Assembly (NCBI RefSeq): GCF_000002425.4
Contig: NC_037269.1
Coordinates: forward strand, 511,599-575,598
Source: Physcomitrium patens
Lineage: Eukaryota; Streptophyta; Bryopsida; Funariales; Funariaceae
Direction of reading: 5' to 3'
DNA: 64,000 nucleotides
In this document: piece after piece, positions 23,692 to 36,072 of the stretch
How positions within the stretch are numbered: position 1 is the stretch's first letter
Layout: each line of letters starts with the position of its first letter
Notes under the pieces: model-generated
Told to the model about the DNA's origin: nothing
Database searches by the model: none
Seen by the model: the letters and a program-made list of their open reading frames with translations, nothing else
Position numbers and translations under genes: made by a program

Positions 23692-24024
23692 TGTTGAAGA
23701 TCAACAAGTTCTTACTTAGTTACCACCATATAAAGATTAAGCATGGTAAGTTGCTAATAGTCAAAAGGCAGCAAAGGATTAAAAGAAGTTACTATGGAGG
23801 CGGCTAGGATTTTAAGGTGGCGGCTAAGTTAAGATGAATCTAGATCTAGATCTAGATTGAAAGGATGAATGTGACTCTGCATGAGATCTATGTACTTGGG
23901 ATGTAAACTCCACCTATAAGTAAAGAGTGTTAGAAATAAGAGATATCTTTTGCCACACTTCTCTTAGACTACAATCCTTGCTGATGCTAAGTGTTTGTAG
24001 CTTTCAGACTTCTTTTCTTCGATA
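23692..24024 (+). repeat. 3' LTR of copia element D
   Basis: 333 bp, same length as the 5' LTR and about 92% identical by hand comparison. Preceded by the purine-rich CAAAATGAGAG and followed by the GATGT duplication. Confidence 0.92.
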
Positions 24025-24029
24025 GATGT

Positions 24030-25286
24030 AAAGTGATTCTTTGTACCTTTGCATGAAGTGAAGTAGAAAAATAATCTATAGCTAAAGTTTTACTTATAAA
24101 GATGATCTCTATAAAGAAGCAAATATAGTGTAAGAAATCAATATATGAGGTGGTTTCAAATCTTGCCTCAATGGTAGGAAAGACAATCAAAAGAATAGAA
24201 TAAGTAGAGCAATTTATACGTAAATTTTGACATGTCTTTCTAATCAACTTATCTAGTAGTATACTACTTGACTAAGGTGCCTCTTTTCAAATAAAATTAT
24301 TGCATAAAATCAAATGAGCAAGTTAGCCAAATGAACTTAAAGAGCTACAGAAGATATTAGAAAAATTCTTGAAAATAGTCTTCATTCAAGAAAACATGTT
24401 ATAATAGGAAGTACTTATACTCTTTGAATCTAAAAAGAATGGTGGACTTTAGTTTTGAATTAAGTATTGAGGCCATAAAAAATAAACTATTAAAAATGCA
24501 TATCCCCTTTTTATACGCGATGATATTCTTGACCAATTTCAAGATAAAATCATCTTTAGCAAATTGGACCTTTGAAGTGGATTAATAGACATCTATTGCA
24601 AAAGAAGATATAAAAAAGATGGCATTTTGTATATGCTATAGATACTTTGAATGACTTGTTTTAGCTTTTGGTCTCATCAATGCTTTAGCTTCCTTCATGG
24701 ATCACAAGAATAGATTATTTTTGGACCTTTTGAATAAGTATGTAATTGTCTTTATTAATGATATCTTAGTCTAAAGTAAAATTCCACAAAAGCATAAACA
24801 ATATCTATAAGAAGTATTGTGCCAACTACAAAATAGTTGCTTCTATTGCAAGCAATCAAAGTGTGAACTTTAGAAGTTGGAGGTCATCTTTTTGAGGCAT
24901 GTTATATCTTCTAAAGGCATATGCATGGAGCAAGATATAGTGAAAGTGATGGAAGATTGGCCAATTTCCAAGGATGCTTCTGAAGTCCACTCATTGATAG
25001 GCCTTGTTGGATATTATTGCCATTTTTTTTAGTAATTTGCACGCATTGATACCTCACTAATAAGCCTATTAGAGAAGGGTGCCGCATTTGAATGAAAACT
25101 GAAGCAAAAAAAGGTCTTTGATAAGTTAAAAGAGGTATTCATTACTGCTTCAATATTGTAATTGTATGATTCCATATTTTCCTATATACTTAACATTGAT
25201 GCTTCTAACTTTACTATTGCCATAGTCCTTCAAGTAGATTTTGATAGGAGCCTTCAACTTGTAGCATATGAATCACGCAAACTTTG
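24030..25286 (+). pseudogene. pol: RT and RNase H start of element B
   Basis: Resuming after the GATGT duplication, gypsy RT blocks are legible across stops: KNGGL and IKNAYPL, DQFQDKIIFSKLDL, FLDLLNKYVIVFINDIL (near 24716-24770, the FxDDIL box changed to INDIL), LEVxFLRHVIS, then the RNase H start (LNIDASNFTIAIVL, LVAYESRKL). The reading breaks at CTTTG (25282-25286), where the solo LTR enters. Confidence 0.85.
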
Positions 25287-26482
25287 TGTGAATGTAAAAT
25301 TCTCTCTTCAATCCAATTATAAAATAGCCTCAATTAAGATTTGCTTGTAATGGGTGGTATAATGTAGAAGTAGCAAGAACAAGAACAAAAGAAGTAAAAC
25401 AGAAAATAAGTGAAACAAGTGCAATCAAGCAATTGTATACTACAAAACTAGTCATAGTCTGTTTACTAAGTTTTTATCCAATAAAAAGTAAAAAATAAAA
25501 GTAAAAATATATATTTTTAGAAATTTAATTTTTTTATCTTTCTAATGGTATAAAAAAAATATAAATCTAAGTTACTATAAGTAAGTTATGAAGGTTTGAA
25601 AAAAAACTAGTAAATAAATGAAAAAATTAAGTAAATAATTTTTATTTCAAGGATAACTTGCTTAAGAGATCAGGAGTTTGAGCCTCACCAAAGCTCACAA
25701 GTACTATACATGGATTTTTTAGATAGGCCACAAGGCCTTAGTCTTATCTTCCTAACTACCTTGAAGGTGCTACAACCCATATGGAACTTGTGTACTTCTC
25801 TTTTTACAAGGACTATACTAGCTACTAGTCTTCTTACTTTCTATTAGTAAAACCAATAATTTTGTATTTTTGACTCTTTAATGGTGTTTAAAAATATCCA
25901 ATTAACCTAATAATTTAATGTGGTCTTCACATCTTATTCCATTTTTTCATAATGGCTTCTAAAATAGTAAAATTTATTTTTATCAAAGTCTTAGAAATTG
26001 CTCTACAAATTTTTTTAAATAAATTTTAAAATTCCTATAATGGTTCTATAATACTAATATCAGTTTAAGGCTATAATTTCCTATCTTTATGATTTTTATA
26101 GTAATAAAATCAATTTAAATCTACCATAAATCCTACTTTCTATATAACTAATTAAAAAGACATGAGGTTTCTTTCTCATGCTTCTTCTAATTACTAATTA
26201 AATTTTATTGTTTTTCTTATAAATAATATGTATAGATAGAAGGCCAATATAAATATTGACTTTAGTAAATATTCCTTAATATTCAATAATAAATAAAAAA
26301 ATATTAAATCAACTAAGAAGATTGCCTCTAAGACTTATTAAGACTCCATTTTTTCTCTATTAATACTATTCTCCTTTATTTAACATCTTCTAAGGACATC
26401 TTTACCTAAAAATTGTAATTTTGGTACTTTACATACATTCTTTTGTCTTAAAATAATTAGTGAGTTAATTTGATGACTCACA
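25287..26482. mobile_element. Solo LTR (1196 bp) inserted in the RNase H region of element B
   Basis: It begins TGTGAATG and ends GACTCACA, so the ends are TG...CA with a TGTGA/TCACA terminal inversion. It is flanked by the 5-bp duplication CTTTG (25282-25286 and 26483-26487). Removing it with one CTTTG rejoins the broken RNase H reading of B. There is no coding capacity and no second copy nearby, so LTR-LTR recombination is the simplest origin. Family unknown; not the LTR of B, C or D. Confidence 0.8.
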
Positions 26483-26487
26483 CTTTG

Positions 26488-27571
26488 AAAGGCAGAGCTC
26501 AATTACTTAACACATGATCAAGAACGACTAACAATTACTTAGCACATGATCAAGAACGACTAGCAATTGTACATGCCATAAAGGTGTGGCAATACTATTT
26601 GTTGAGGAAGTTAGTGATTGTTTGAACTAACCATTGTCTTTGCTACATAATTTACATCTAAAAAATATGGAATCATAATATTATTGTTGAAAAGAATAAT
26701 TGCAGCATTTTGATATTTAACTTGAATATAAGCAAGGAGGATAATACATTGTGCTTAACATTTTATCATGCAAATCAAACTTGAAGCCTAAATCAAAAGA
26801 CAAGGTAGAAGTTGCTACCATTAAATATATCATTTCAAACCTAACTAGACGAGCAAAATAAAAAGAAGCTATATATTGAAATACTTATTTTAAGATGATT
26901 ATTGATTGGTTGAAGGTGGGTGATGTGCAATATCAAAATTACCATCTTAGTGATTTTTTTTTTATATCTAATAATGTTATATTTCAAATGCACATACTTC
27001 AAGAATGATATGACATTCCAATATCTAGACATCTAGGGCATGAAAAGATTGTAGAACAAATCTTAAGGGCATGGTTTTGAATAAGTTTGGATTGTGATAT
27101 TCAAGCTTTTGTTTGCTTTTACAAATCATGCCAATATAACAAAGCATGCAATACAACATCTTCTAAATTATTACAATCAATTCCTCTATTTATGGCACAT
27201 TGAGAGCAAGTGACTATAGATTTCATTATGCCTTTGTTGTGGATGCCTCCCAATCACATTGTGGTTGCTATCTTTATTCATTGATTCTGAAAGCAACTTC
27301 ACTTGGTTGTGATATGCTCTAATATTAATATATCAGCACTTGCATGGATCTTCTTTAATACTGTCTTTTGTCACCATAGATTACCTTATATCATCATTTC
27401 AGATTAAAATCCATGCTTCATAATAAGCTTTTGGTAGGCTTTATTCAAGCTATTAGGCATATGACTTAACATATCTATAGCCTTCTATTGTTCAACAAAT
27501 GGACAAATAGAGTTTGTAAATTAGACCTTGGAAGATATACTATGAGTATTTGTGGTGGTTTATCATAATGA
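26488..27571 (+). pseudogene. pol: RNase H end and integrase of element B
   Basis: After the solo LTR the B reading continues with AELNYL, HDQERLAIVHAIKVWQYYL (RNase H end), a degenerate HHCC region (RHLGHEKIVEQIL, about 27030), and the integrase core around 27200-27570 (VTIDFIMPL, AxWIFFNTVFC, LPYIIISDxNPCF). It stops at GATTGG where element C enters. Stops throughout. Confidence 0.85.
26501..26564. repeat. 32-bp tandem duplication inside the RNase H region of element B
   Basis: 26501-26532 and 26533-26564 are two 32-bp units starting AATTACTTA, with two G/A differences. They duplicate the conserved NYLxHDQERL stretch of RNase H and shift the frame. Confidence 0.9.
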
Positions 27572-27576
27572 TTGGA

Positions 27577-28116
27577 TGTTACAAACATACATATTTATTC
27601 TAATATTTATTTACATGATGAAATAAAAATAAATAAAAGCATATTTATAATATTTTCTACACAAACTTTCTAGAAGCTTCATGGACTCTATTTTTATTTT
27701 ACATGTATTTGTAGTTGATTTGTAGATTAAAAACTTGATCAATAAGTTAATCATGACTTGATAGCTTATGAAACAAGTTAATTATATGGCACGTATATAG
27801 AAAACTTACCTTGCAAATTAAAATACGAGTCTTACAAAGTCAATATGTTTTGGAGGTCATATAGAATCTACCACATAACTCATAGTTAAGAATATATATG
27901 GAGGCAAGAGTGAAGCCTTCTTCACTCTTCTCAATATCTTCCTAGTCCATAGTCTTATTTTAAGACTTTTTAATCTTCTTGTCTTTGATAATAGCCATTC
28001 TAATATAATACTATATCATCTTTAAGTGATTTTCTAGTCTTTTTGAGTGACACAAGAGTATATTAAGATTTTCTTTCTTTGAGATTTATGTCCTTGACAA
28101 TTTGATAAGAGTATTA
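27577..28116 (+). repeat. 5' LTR of element C
   Basis: About 540 bp aligning with 32802-33290. Shared blocks include CATACATATTTATTCTAATATTTATTTA and AAGCCTTCTT(C/T)ACTCTT. The right border is uncertain by about 10 bp. Confidence 0.83.
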
Positions 28117-28229
28117 ACTCATTGTTTTTTTTTGTTTTAGAAGTGAGTGGATTATTTCACTTCTATTGTTGTATTTTGGAGGTTACAGATTAGCCACCTT
28201 TAAATAAAAAATTTAGTTTTTTAATACTA

Positions 28230-29345
28230 ATATCTTATTTGAATAGAGCAGATTATTCTTTTTTGTCAAAATTTTTATTTGATATTAGAGATTGTGGATT
28301 ATCTTCTTCTAATATGACTTGTGGATTTATTAAGTTATTTGAAAAAAAAGAAAATATTATAGATGCTACACTTGGCATAAGTAAGAATAGATTTGCAACT
28401 ATTATTGATCTTCAAGAACTTATAAATATTCTTAGAATAGAAATTTCATACATTATGAGTGTCAACCATAGAAATACTAATCCTATGTTTATGAAAAAAG
28501 TTCAAAGTTTATATCAAGAAATTATATAATTGAATAAAAAAAGTAAATCAACCTCAAAACTAAATCTATGAAATTTTATTTTTATAAGTACGACACAGAT
28601 AAGGATTAGTATGCTTAAGAAGTTTGATAGAACAAGATCAAAATTTTGAAAATTTTTGCAATAAATCAAGCTCTATTTAAGATTGCATTTCTTCCAATAC
28701 CTTAATGGATTTTTTCAAGTTGGATTCATAGGTATATTTATATTTGAAAGTACTCTTTTTTGGTTTGTATCTTTGATAGAAAAGAATTCACAACTCTTTT
28801 ATGATTTGAATTCATTCTAAAAAGTGTTTATGACCACATTTAAAGAAAATAATTAAAAAAAAATAACAAAGATCAAGCTCTTATCTTTATAATAACAATC
28901 ACAATCACCCACCATATATGTTGCTGAATACCAAAACCTTGCTTGCTATATAGATTGGAATGACAAAACTCTCATTAATCAATTTTGATATGGATTGAAG
29001 GATAATGTCAAAGATTTCTTATCAACAATACCAAAAGTAAAATTTTTAGAACAATTTATTCCTCAAGCTATTGCATGTAATAATTAATTATTTGAAAGGT
29101 GTCAAGAATAAAAACTTGGTTGAAGAGGAACAAGCCAAGTAATGACAGCAACTCTCAAGTTTTTAAAAACTTATTTATCAAGGCTATAATCAATACAAAT
29201 TGATATAATATATTTTAAATCTCTCATTGAGCAAAAAAGGACTTAATATTGTTAAGTGGATTTATGCTTATATTATGGAAAAGCTAAGTACATTGCTCAA
29301 CATTGTCTAAACAAGCAATGCAATCACAAAATGAAGAGGATGATT
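28230..29345 (+). pseudogene. gag: gag of element C, decayed
   Basis: An open stretch at 28239-28529 is followed by gag sequence with many stops. The YVAEYQNLACYIDWNDKTLINQF block (about 28920-28985) matches the equivalent gag block of element A residue by residue in spacing. A degenerate zinc knuckle lies at about 29265-29305, with one Cys and the His replaced by Tyr. Confidence 0.75.
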
Positions 29346-29439
29346 GCCAAAGAAGATAATATATCAAAAAATAAGTTTTTCTAGCTACAATAGAGATTGT
29401 GGAACTAGAATCATGTGCAATATCTAATAAAGGTCTTAT

Positions 29440-32400
29440 TCTCTCTTTAGATCATTCACCTTATTTTATAATAGATATGTATTTAGGAACTAAAAATTAC
29501 AAAGTCTTTACATTATTAGATTTAAGAGCCTTAGCCTAATTTATAAACAAAGAATTTTTCAAAAAATAAGAAATATCTTTAGTCAAAAAAACTAAATCCA
29601 TACATATAGAAGTCATAGATGGTTGTTTTTTTTATCTTTTGGAAATATTACTCATGAGACTATTTCTTTAGATGTAGCAATTAGAGATCATAATAGTGTA
29701 GTAATATTTAATGTAATAAGATCTTCTTCTAATCCAATTATTTTAGAATTACCATGATTAAAAAAATATAATCTTTTAATAAATTATATTTTTTATAATC
29801 TTAACTTTTTTTATAATTTAATCCAAAATTTTGATAGTAAAATAAAAATTAATAAGCCTAATACATCCAAATCCTTATTTGTAGGTGCAAGAGCTTTTAT
29901 GCATATAGCAAAAGAAGGGCCATCTTTTTCTATATATGCTACACCCATTTTTGATGATAAAAAGATGTCAAATGGTATTTTTAGCTAATATCAAGATTTT
30001 CATGACGTTTTTAAAAAAAAAAAAAAAAACACAAATATTATTTTAGAACATTGATCTTATTATTATTCAATTGATATACAAGAAAGATCTCAACCACCAT
30101 TCAAATCAATCTATAATTTATCATAAAATGAGTTGGTTGCACTAAAAGAGTACATTGATAAGAACTTGACTAAAAACTTCATATATCACTTGAAATCTTT
30201 GACAAGAGCTCCTATCTTCTTTGTAAAGAAAAAAGATAGATCTTTTTAGATGTGCATAAATTATTGATGACTTAATAAGATCATTTAATAAAATCTTTAC
30301 CAATTCAATCAAGCAAAGACCTACACAAAAATAGATCTATGAGGAACATACAAATTGATTTGCATTAAAGAAAGAAATGAATAAAATATTACTTTTTGAG
30401 CTAGATATGGACATTTTAAATATGATATTATGCCTTTTGGACTCACAAATATATTAGTTGTATTTTAACATTTCATAAATAATGTCTTTTATGAATTTCT
30501 TGATGATTTTATTTTTTATTATTTAAATGATATTCTGATCTACCATAAGAACAAAAAAGAATATGAACTTTGTGTTGGTTGTGTGTTATAAAAACTTAAA
30601 GATGTAGGATTATATACAAATATGAAAAAGTATTTATTCCATATTACTGAAGTTGATTTTTTAGGATACATCATTTCCAACAAAGGATTAATGATGGATC
30701 CTAAGAAGGTCAAAACTATCATGGATTAAAAGGCCTCAAAAATAATAAAAAAATATGAAATATTTTTTGAGATTTGACAATCATTATCAAATTTTTATTA
30801 ACAATTTTTCTCAAGTTACAGCTCATTTTACTTATTTGATATATAAAGACAAACTAGAGTGGAGTAAAGAAGAAAAAACATCTTTTGAAGCTTTGAAGTT
30901 AGCATTTATTTTTGTATTAATTTTGCATCACGTCAATTTTTTTAGGACATTCTTCATGGAAATAGATACATCAAACTTTACCATAGGTGATGTTTTATCA
31001 CAAATAGAAGCAAATGATAAGCTCCATATGATTGCTTTTATTTCAAGAAATTTTCAATAATTGAGATTAACTATGAGATCTAGTATAAAAAGCTTCTTAC
31101 AATTGTAGATTCATTTTAAAGAATGGTGTCATTATCTAGAAGATGCTTCTATTTGAGTTATTGTATATACAAATCATAAGAACCTCAAGTATTTTATATT
31201 GGCACATATTTTGAATCATTCTCAAGTCCATTGAAATATTTCTTTATTAAGATTTGATTTCAAGACCACCTATAGACTTGAAAAACAACAAGATTTATTA
31301 AATACTTTTTCTAAAAATTTTCATCTTCTACCAAAAGAAGAAGATGTAGCTTTCAATCAATAAAAAATGATTTTCTTAAAGTCAAAGCATTCTCATCTTT
31401 AAGTAATAAAATCAACATTGACTATTGATTCAACCTTTGTTAAGCAAATTCAATCAAGTGTGTCTTCTAATCGTCTTGTTCATCATATCAAAAATAATTC
31501 TTTTAAGTTTCATGATACTTCTAAGTTCAAATTTAAGAATAATCTACTCTACTTTGAAGAACAATTATATATTCTAAAAGATGAAGCACAATTACATATT
31601 CTTCAAGTTCATCATGACTTTTCAAAATTAGACATTTTGGATATAAAAAGACTTTCAAGCTAGTATCTACAAATTTTTGATGGCCTCAAATATAGATGGC
31701 AATTAAAGACTTTACAAAATCATTTGATATTTGTTCAAGTTCCAAAACTCCTTGTTATTGACCTTACAGACTTTTTCAGCCATTACCTATTTTAAAACTA
31801 TGGATTTTATCATGGATCTTTCAATTTTAGATTCATATGATTTTATATTTGTAATAGTAGATTTTTTTACCAAAATAGCATATTTTGTATCATATATAAA
31901 ATCTATCATAAGTGAAGAAATAACTAAGCTTTTTCTTGACAATATCTATTATTATTATGAATTACCTAAGGATATTATATTTGATAGGAGGATTCAATTT
32001 ATATTAAAATTTTAGATAATCTTTTTTAAGATATTAAAGGTGGATATAAAACTCGCTTTGATTTTTCATCTTCATATTAATAAGCAAATAAAATAAGTGA
32101 ATCAAATTTTGAAACAATATTTGAGGTTTATCATCAATTATTATGAAGATGATTGAATAATTCTTTTGCCATTGACAGAGTGTGTGTATAATAATTTGAT
32201 ATATTCTTCTACTCAACAAATATTTTTGTTTATCAATTATGGTTATCATCTCTAATTTGATACTTTTAATTTTTTAAAAGTTAATAATCCTACGAAAGAA
32301 GATTTGATAAATTATTTGTTAGAACTACATGCAATAATGAAGGCATAGTTAAAAAAGCTTAAGAATGACAAAAGATTAATATAGGTGTTTATTACAAGGA

Positions 32401-32700
32401 ATAGCCATAATTCAATGTGGATGACAAGATATGATTATTTTGTTACAATATCAAGATTATTCATCCTTGTAACAAGTTGAACTATCATAGGCTTAGATAT
32501 TTTTCTATTATTGAATAAGTCAATCCTATTACTTATAAATTAAATCTAACAAAGCCTGTGAAGATCCATTTTGTATTCCATATATCTTTTTTTGAGCCAT
32601 ATAAGACAATGAATATCTTGGGAAGAAGACAAAGGCCACCTCATCTTATAGAAGTGGATAATAATAAAAAATTTGAGATAGAAAAAGTCTTTAAAGAGAA
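29440..32700 (+). pseudogene. pol: pol of element C: protease, RT, RNase H, integrase, start of chromodomain
   Basis: Protease region FIIDMYLGTKNYK...LLD (29465-29530). RT from APIFFVKKKDR (about 30205) through YGHFKYDIMPFGL to YLNDILIYHKN (about 30525) and VDFLGYIIS. RNase H FFMEIDTSNFTIGDVLSQ (about 30950). Integrase core MDFIMDLSILDSYDFIFVIVDFFTK (31800-31875) and ELPKDIIFDRRIQF. The C-terminus ends with the opening of a chromodomain (IEVDNNKKFEIEKVF, about 32650). Dozens of stops; clearly non-functional. Confidence 0.88.
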
Positions 32701-32787
32701 CAAAAATCAAAATATGTGGCAAATATAATTTGCCACGTCTTGGATTTCTCTAACATATGATGATTGCTCCTTGTGAAACTTGTCTCT

Positions 32788-32801
32788 AAAAAAGGAGGTA
32801 A
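32788..32801 (+). other. Polypurine tract of element C
   Basis: AAAAAAGGAGGTAA immediately upstream of the 3' LTR, the usual plus-strand primer position. Confidence 0.7.
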
Positions 32802-33290
32802 TATCATGGACATACATATTTATTCTAATATTTATTTATATGATTAAATAAAAGTAAGCAAATGTACATTTATAATATTTTCTATACAATCTTTTCAAAA
32901 ACTTCATAGATGCTACTTTGACTTTACATGTATTTATAATTAATTAATAAATTAGAAACTTGGTTAATAATTTAATCACATATTGGTAGCTTACAAAACA
33001 AGCTAATTATGTGGTATATATATAAAAAAAACTTACTTTGCAAGTTAAGATATGTGTCTTACAAAGTCAACATATTTTAGAGGTAAGAATAAAGCCTTCT
33101 TTACTCTTGTCAATGCCTTTCTAGTCTTTAGTCTTGTTTTAAGACTTTTTAGTCTTCTTATCTTTAACAGTAGCTATTCTTGTTTAATATTATACCATCT
33201 TTGAGTGATTTTTTAGTTTTTTTCAGTGACATAAGAATATATTGAGATTTTCTTTCTTCAAGATTCATGTCATTAATACTAGAATGAATA
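32802..33290 (+). repeat. 3' LTR of element C
   Basis: About 489 bp, shorter than the 5' LTR by internal deletions. Begins TATCATGGACAT and ends GAATGAATA. Confidence 0.83.
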
Positions 33291-33295
33291 TTTGA

Positions 33296-34023
33296 TGCCA
33301 TTGGAGTTTGCTTACAATGATAGTATTCAAGTAAGTACTAGTCATTCACCATTCTTCTTTAACACTAATCAACATCTAAGTATATCAACAACTCTCTATC
33401 ATCTTACTGACACCAATAACCCAATAAGGGAGAAGTTTATATAACGACTTAGAATGGCCTTGTAAGAGGCATGATACTTCTTTCTTTCTGCATAAAATTG
33501 ATAGAAGCAATATATAGATAACCATTGACAACATAAGATCTTTTAAGAGGGTGATTAAGTATTACTCTCCAATGCCAACTTTCCACTTACTACATCAACT
33601 CAAGTCCATAAGTTGGCAACTTAGTGGCTTGGACCTTTTTGCATTTCTATAGTGATTTTGGATGTTGTATATTGCCTTGAGCTTTTGCCACATCTTTAGA
33701 TCCATCCTGTCTTCTATATTTTACAATTCAAGAAGTTTTATATTAAGCTAAGGCACTTTTTGGACCGATACCAACTACTACGATTACCACTAGTTGTAAT
33801 TGATGACCAACAAGAGTATGAAGTGGACAATATTTTGAAGCATCGTTACTTTTATTATGGCAATGGACGTCCACAATTTTAGTACAAAATCCTTTAGAAA
33901 GAATATTCTATTTATGATATAACATGAAAACTTATATAAAACTTCACTCATTATTAAGAAACAATTTGAAGATACCATTGAAAACAAAACAAATATATTT
34001 TATTTTAGTAGAAGGAGATTAAT
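33296..34023 (+). pseudogene. pol: Integrase C-terminus and chromodomain of element B
   Basis: The B reading resumes with PLEFAYNDS and STSHSPFFF. After several stops a chromodomain is recognisable at about 33796-33960 (VIDDQQEYEVDNILKHR and the aromatic residues that follow). Chromodomains target gypsy chromovirus insertions to marked chromatin. A purine tract AGAAGGAGATT precedes the 3' LTR. Confidence 0.8.
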
Positions 34024-34499
34024 CATAATAGGGTATAGATAAGATATTTTTATTGTTAATATATAGAAATAGGTAATTAGAACTATATTTGAGAAGTTTC
34101 TAAAAGTTTCTAAAATTAAAGCTATGTTGGTGGTCTATATAGGATCCACCATAGAACATTCTAAATAGAACTCAAGATATTTATTTAAGTAGGATCCACC
34201 ATTAGATACATTCTAGAAAATTCTAGGATGGTTGGACAAAGTATAAATAGGAGTAGCTAAGCCATTTAGATATCCAGTTAAGTATTGCTTTGCTCTCTTT
34301 TTCTTAATAAAGTTTGGTTTTGTATTTTTTAAGTTCAATTCTATTTTATTCTATTTTACTCTATTCTATCTTTCATCTTCTATTCTGTTTACATCAATTC
34401 AATTTTGTTATAATTTATGCTATCCTATATTATGACAAGATTTATATTGCTATGGATTGGAAGGATTTTAGTTCTTAGAGATAATCTAGTCTCGTTTCA
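34024..34499 (+). repeat. 3' LTR of element B
   Basis: About 476 bp aligning with the 5' LTR at 16312-16776; ends CTCGTTTCA, matching the 5' LTR end CCCATTTCA. Confidence 0.85.
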
Positions 34500-34550
34500 C
34501 AAAGGCTGAGAATAAAGAAAATAGAGATATGAAATAGGAGATGGAAAGAT

Positions 34551-34624
34551 ATAACGATGGTATTGACAATGGATCAATTTAGTAAAATCTTCAGTTACTT
34601 TTACATTTCTTATAATTATAATAT
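34551..34624. repeat. Right copy of the 75-bp imperfect inverted repeat
   Basis: Reverse complement partner of 14228-14301, lying 52 bp outside the 3' LTR of element B. Confidence 0.6.
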
Positions 34625-35154
34625 ATGTCACTTTTCAATATAACTTATAAATCAATCCACTAACAATTCTTTAGAGTTTAATATTTGATTTTTTTAATTA
34701 AAAAATATTAAAAATATAATATCTATTTAATTATTTTGATAGTCTATATATATAAATAAAATTATTATATATTTAAAGTATTATTTTTAATGGTGGTTGT
34801 TGAAATACCTTTTTAAACCAACTCAATTTGAACCAATAGTTAAAATTCAAATCTTTATATGACAAATTAAAACTAATAATAAAATTTTATACTTATATCA
34901 ATAATTTTTATTTTTTAATTATTTTTTTATAAATGATATATTTTCTAAAATAATAATAAATAAGCTAAAATTAATAATATCTAAAAGATAAATAAATAAT
35001 TATATTATTTAATTCATATAAATATGTTTTTAGATTTTAATAAATATACTAAATCTTCTTCCCTCTTATTAGTTTCTTAGAAAACATGATTTATAAAATT
35101 TATGGTTATATTTTGAACATATATGTCTTTATGAAAGGTGGGAGAGAAGAGAGA

Positions 35155-35196
<42 letters not shown>

Positions 35197-36072
35197 CTAC
35201 AAGAGGTGAGATTAAAAGTTAATATGAAATTTTCAAGATATGAATTTTGATTGATTCATATCTTTTGTTAGCCAAGCATTGTATATATGTATATATACAC
35301 ACACATTTTATGAAACAATAAGAAATATTATATCATTTGACTTCTCAATCTAATTTTTCTTTAGAAAAATATAATTTTAAGGTCAGTAAAAATAAAGATT
35401 TTTAATAACTTGAGAAGAAAGATATTTAACAATAACATATTAAATATTACTAAATTATGAATCCAAAACTATTCTTAATTCAACAAAAGATGTCTTTCTA
35501 TTATTCTAAAATATTTATTTAAAAAGATATATTATTGTTTTCAAAGCATTATTATTTATTTGTATCTTCAACCAATAAAAATTCATAACCTTAAAATTTC
35601 ATGTTAACTTTTATTCTTATGTCTAAAGTTCCATTTAAGTTACAAAACAAATCTGCCATTACCAAAGGTTGTAATTTGAACCTACTATATTATTAAGAAT
35701 AATAAAGTTTAAAATCATATAACTAGACATTTACTCTTTCATCTAAGAAATATTTATAAATTAATAAATATTATAAAAAATAATATTTAACTTTAATATT
35801 AAAAAACTATATTTTTAAAAAATACATAAAAAAGAATAATAATCAACATATATCCAAAGTAATACATAATTATAAGTTCAATAGAGGTCTAAATGCCCTA
35901 AACTATAATACAATTTAAAAGATTGAAACCTCTAATAATAAAATAAAACCTATTAATAATATATTGATAATAAATAATTTAATCAATTAAATATAACAAT
36001 AAAATTAAATACTGAAAAAAATTATTTAAATTATAATTCATCCAAATCAAGTGATGTGACAATAAATTATAA
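34625..36072. other. AT-rich intergenic DNA without recognisable genes
   Basis: Very AT-rich sequence with a (TA)n tract at 35158-35194 and no coding or TE motif that I can name. It ends exactly where the left palindrome arm begins. Confidence 0.65.
35158..35194. repeat. (TA)n microsatellite
   Basis: About 37 bp of TA dinucleotides. Confidence 0.95.

Larger units (their letters stand above)
18290..24024 (+). mobile_element. Ty1/copia LTR retrotransposon D, inserted in element B
   Basis: Two 333-bp LTRs (18290-18622 and 23692-24024) are flanked by the 5-bp duplication GATGT (18285-18289 and 24025-24029). The internal order gag, protease, integrase, RT, RNase H identifies the copia superfamily, since integrase precedes RT. 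A hand count gives about 28 differences between the LTRs (about 8%), nearly all transitions, so the insertion is not recent. The coding region carries about ten stops and at least one frameshift, and the RT/RNase H junction holds a 0.4-kb foreign insertion. Confidence 0.95.
27577..33290 (+). mobile_element. Ty3/gypsy retrotransposon C nested in element B
   Basis: LTRs at 27577-28116 and 32802-33290 bracket a gag-pol of the same family as element A. The left flank TTGGA (27572-27576) and right flank TTTGA (33291-33295) look like a 5-bp duplication with one G-to-A change. Taking out C plus one flank copy rejoins B's integrase reading in frame, which confirms the borders. The LTR starts read TGTTACAAACAT and TATCATGGACAT; both derive from TGTCACGGACAT by C-to-T and G-to-A changes. 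Heavily decayed and very AT-rich. Confidence 0.9.
16312..34499 (+). mobile_element. Ty3/gypsy chromodomain retrotransposon B, host of three nested insertions
   Basis: Two related LTRs (16312-16776 and 34024-34499) bracket 17.3 kb. Without the inserts the element is about 5.5 kb, the normal size of a gypsy element. Order on the plus strand: primer site, gag (16.8-17.8 kb), protease (17.95-18.28), RT (24.4-25.1), RNase H (25.15-25.29 and 26.49-26.65), zinc-finger/integrase (27.0-27.57 and 33.30-33.64) and chromodomain (about 33.80-33.96). Insertions: copia D at 18290, solo LTR at 25287, gypsy C at 27577. Many stops and C-to-T/G-to-A changes show long decay. Confidence 0.88.
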
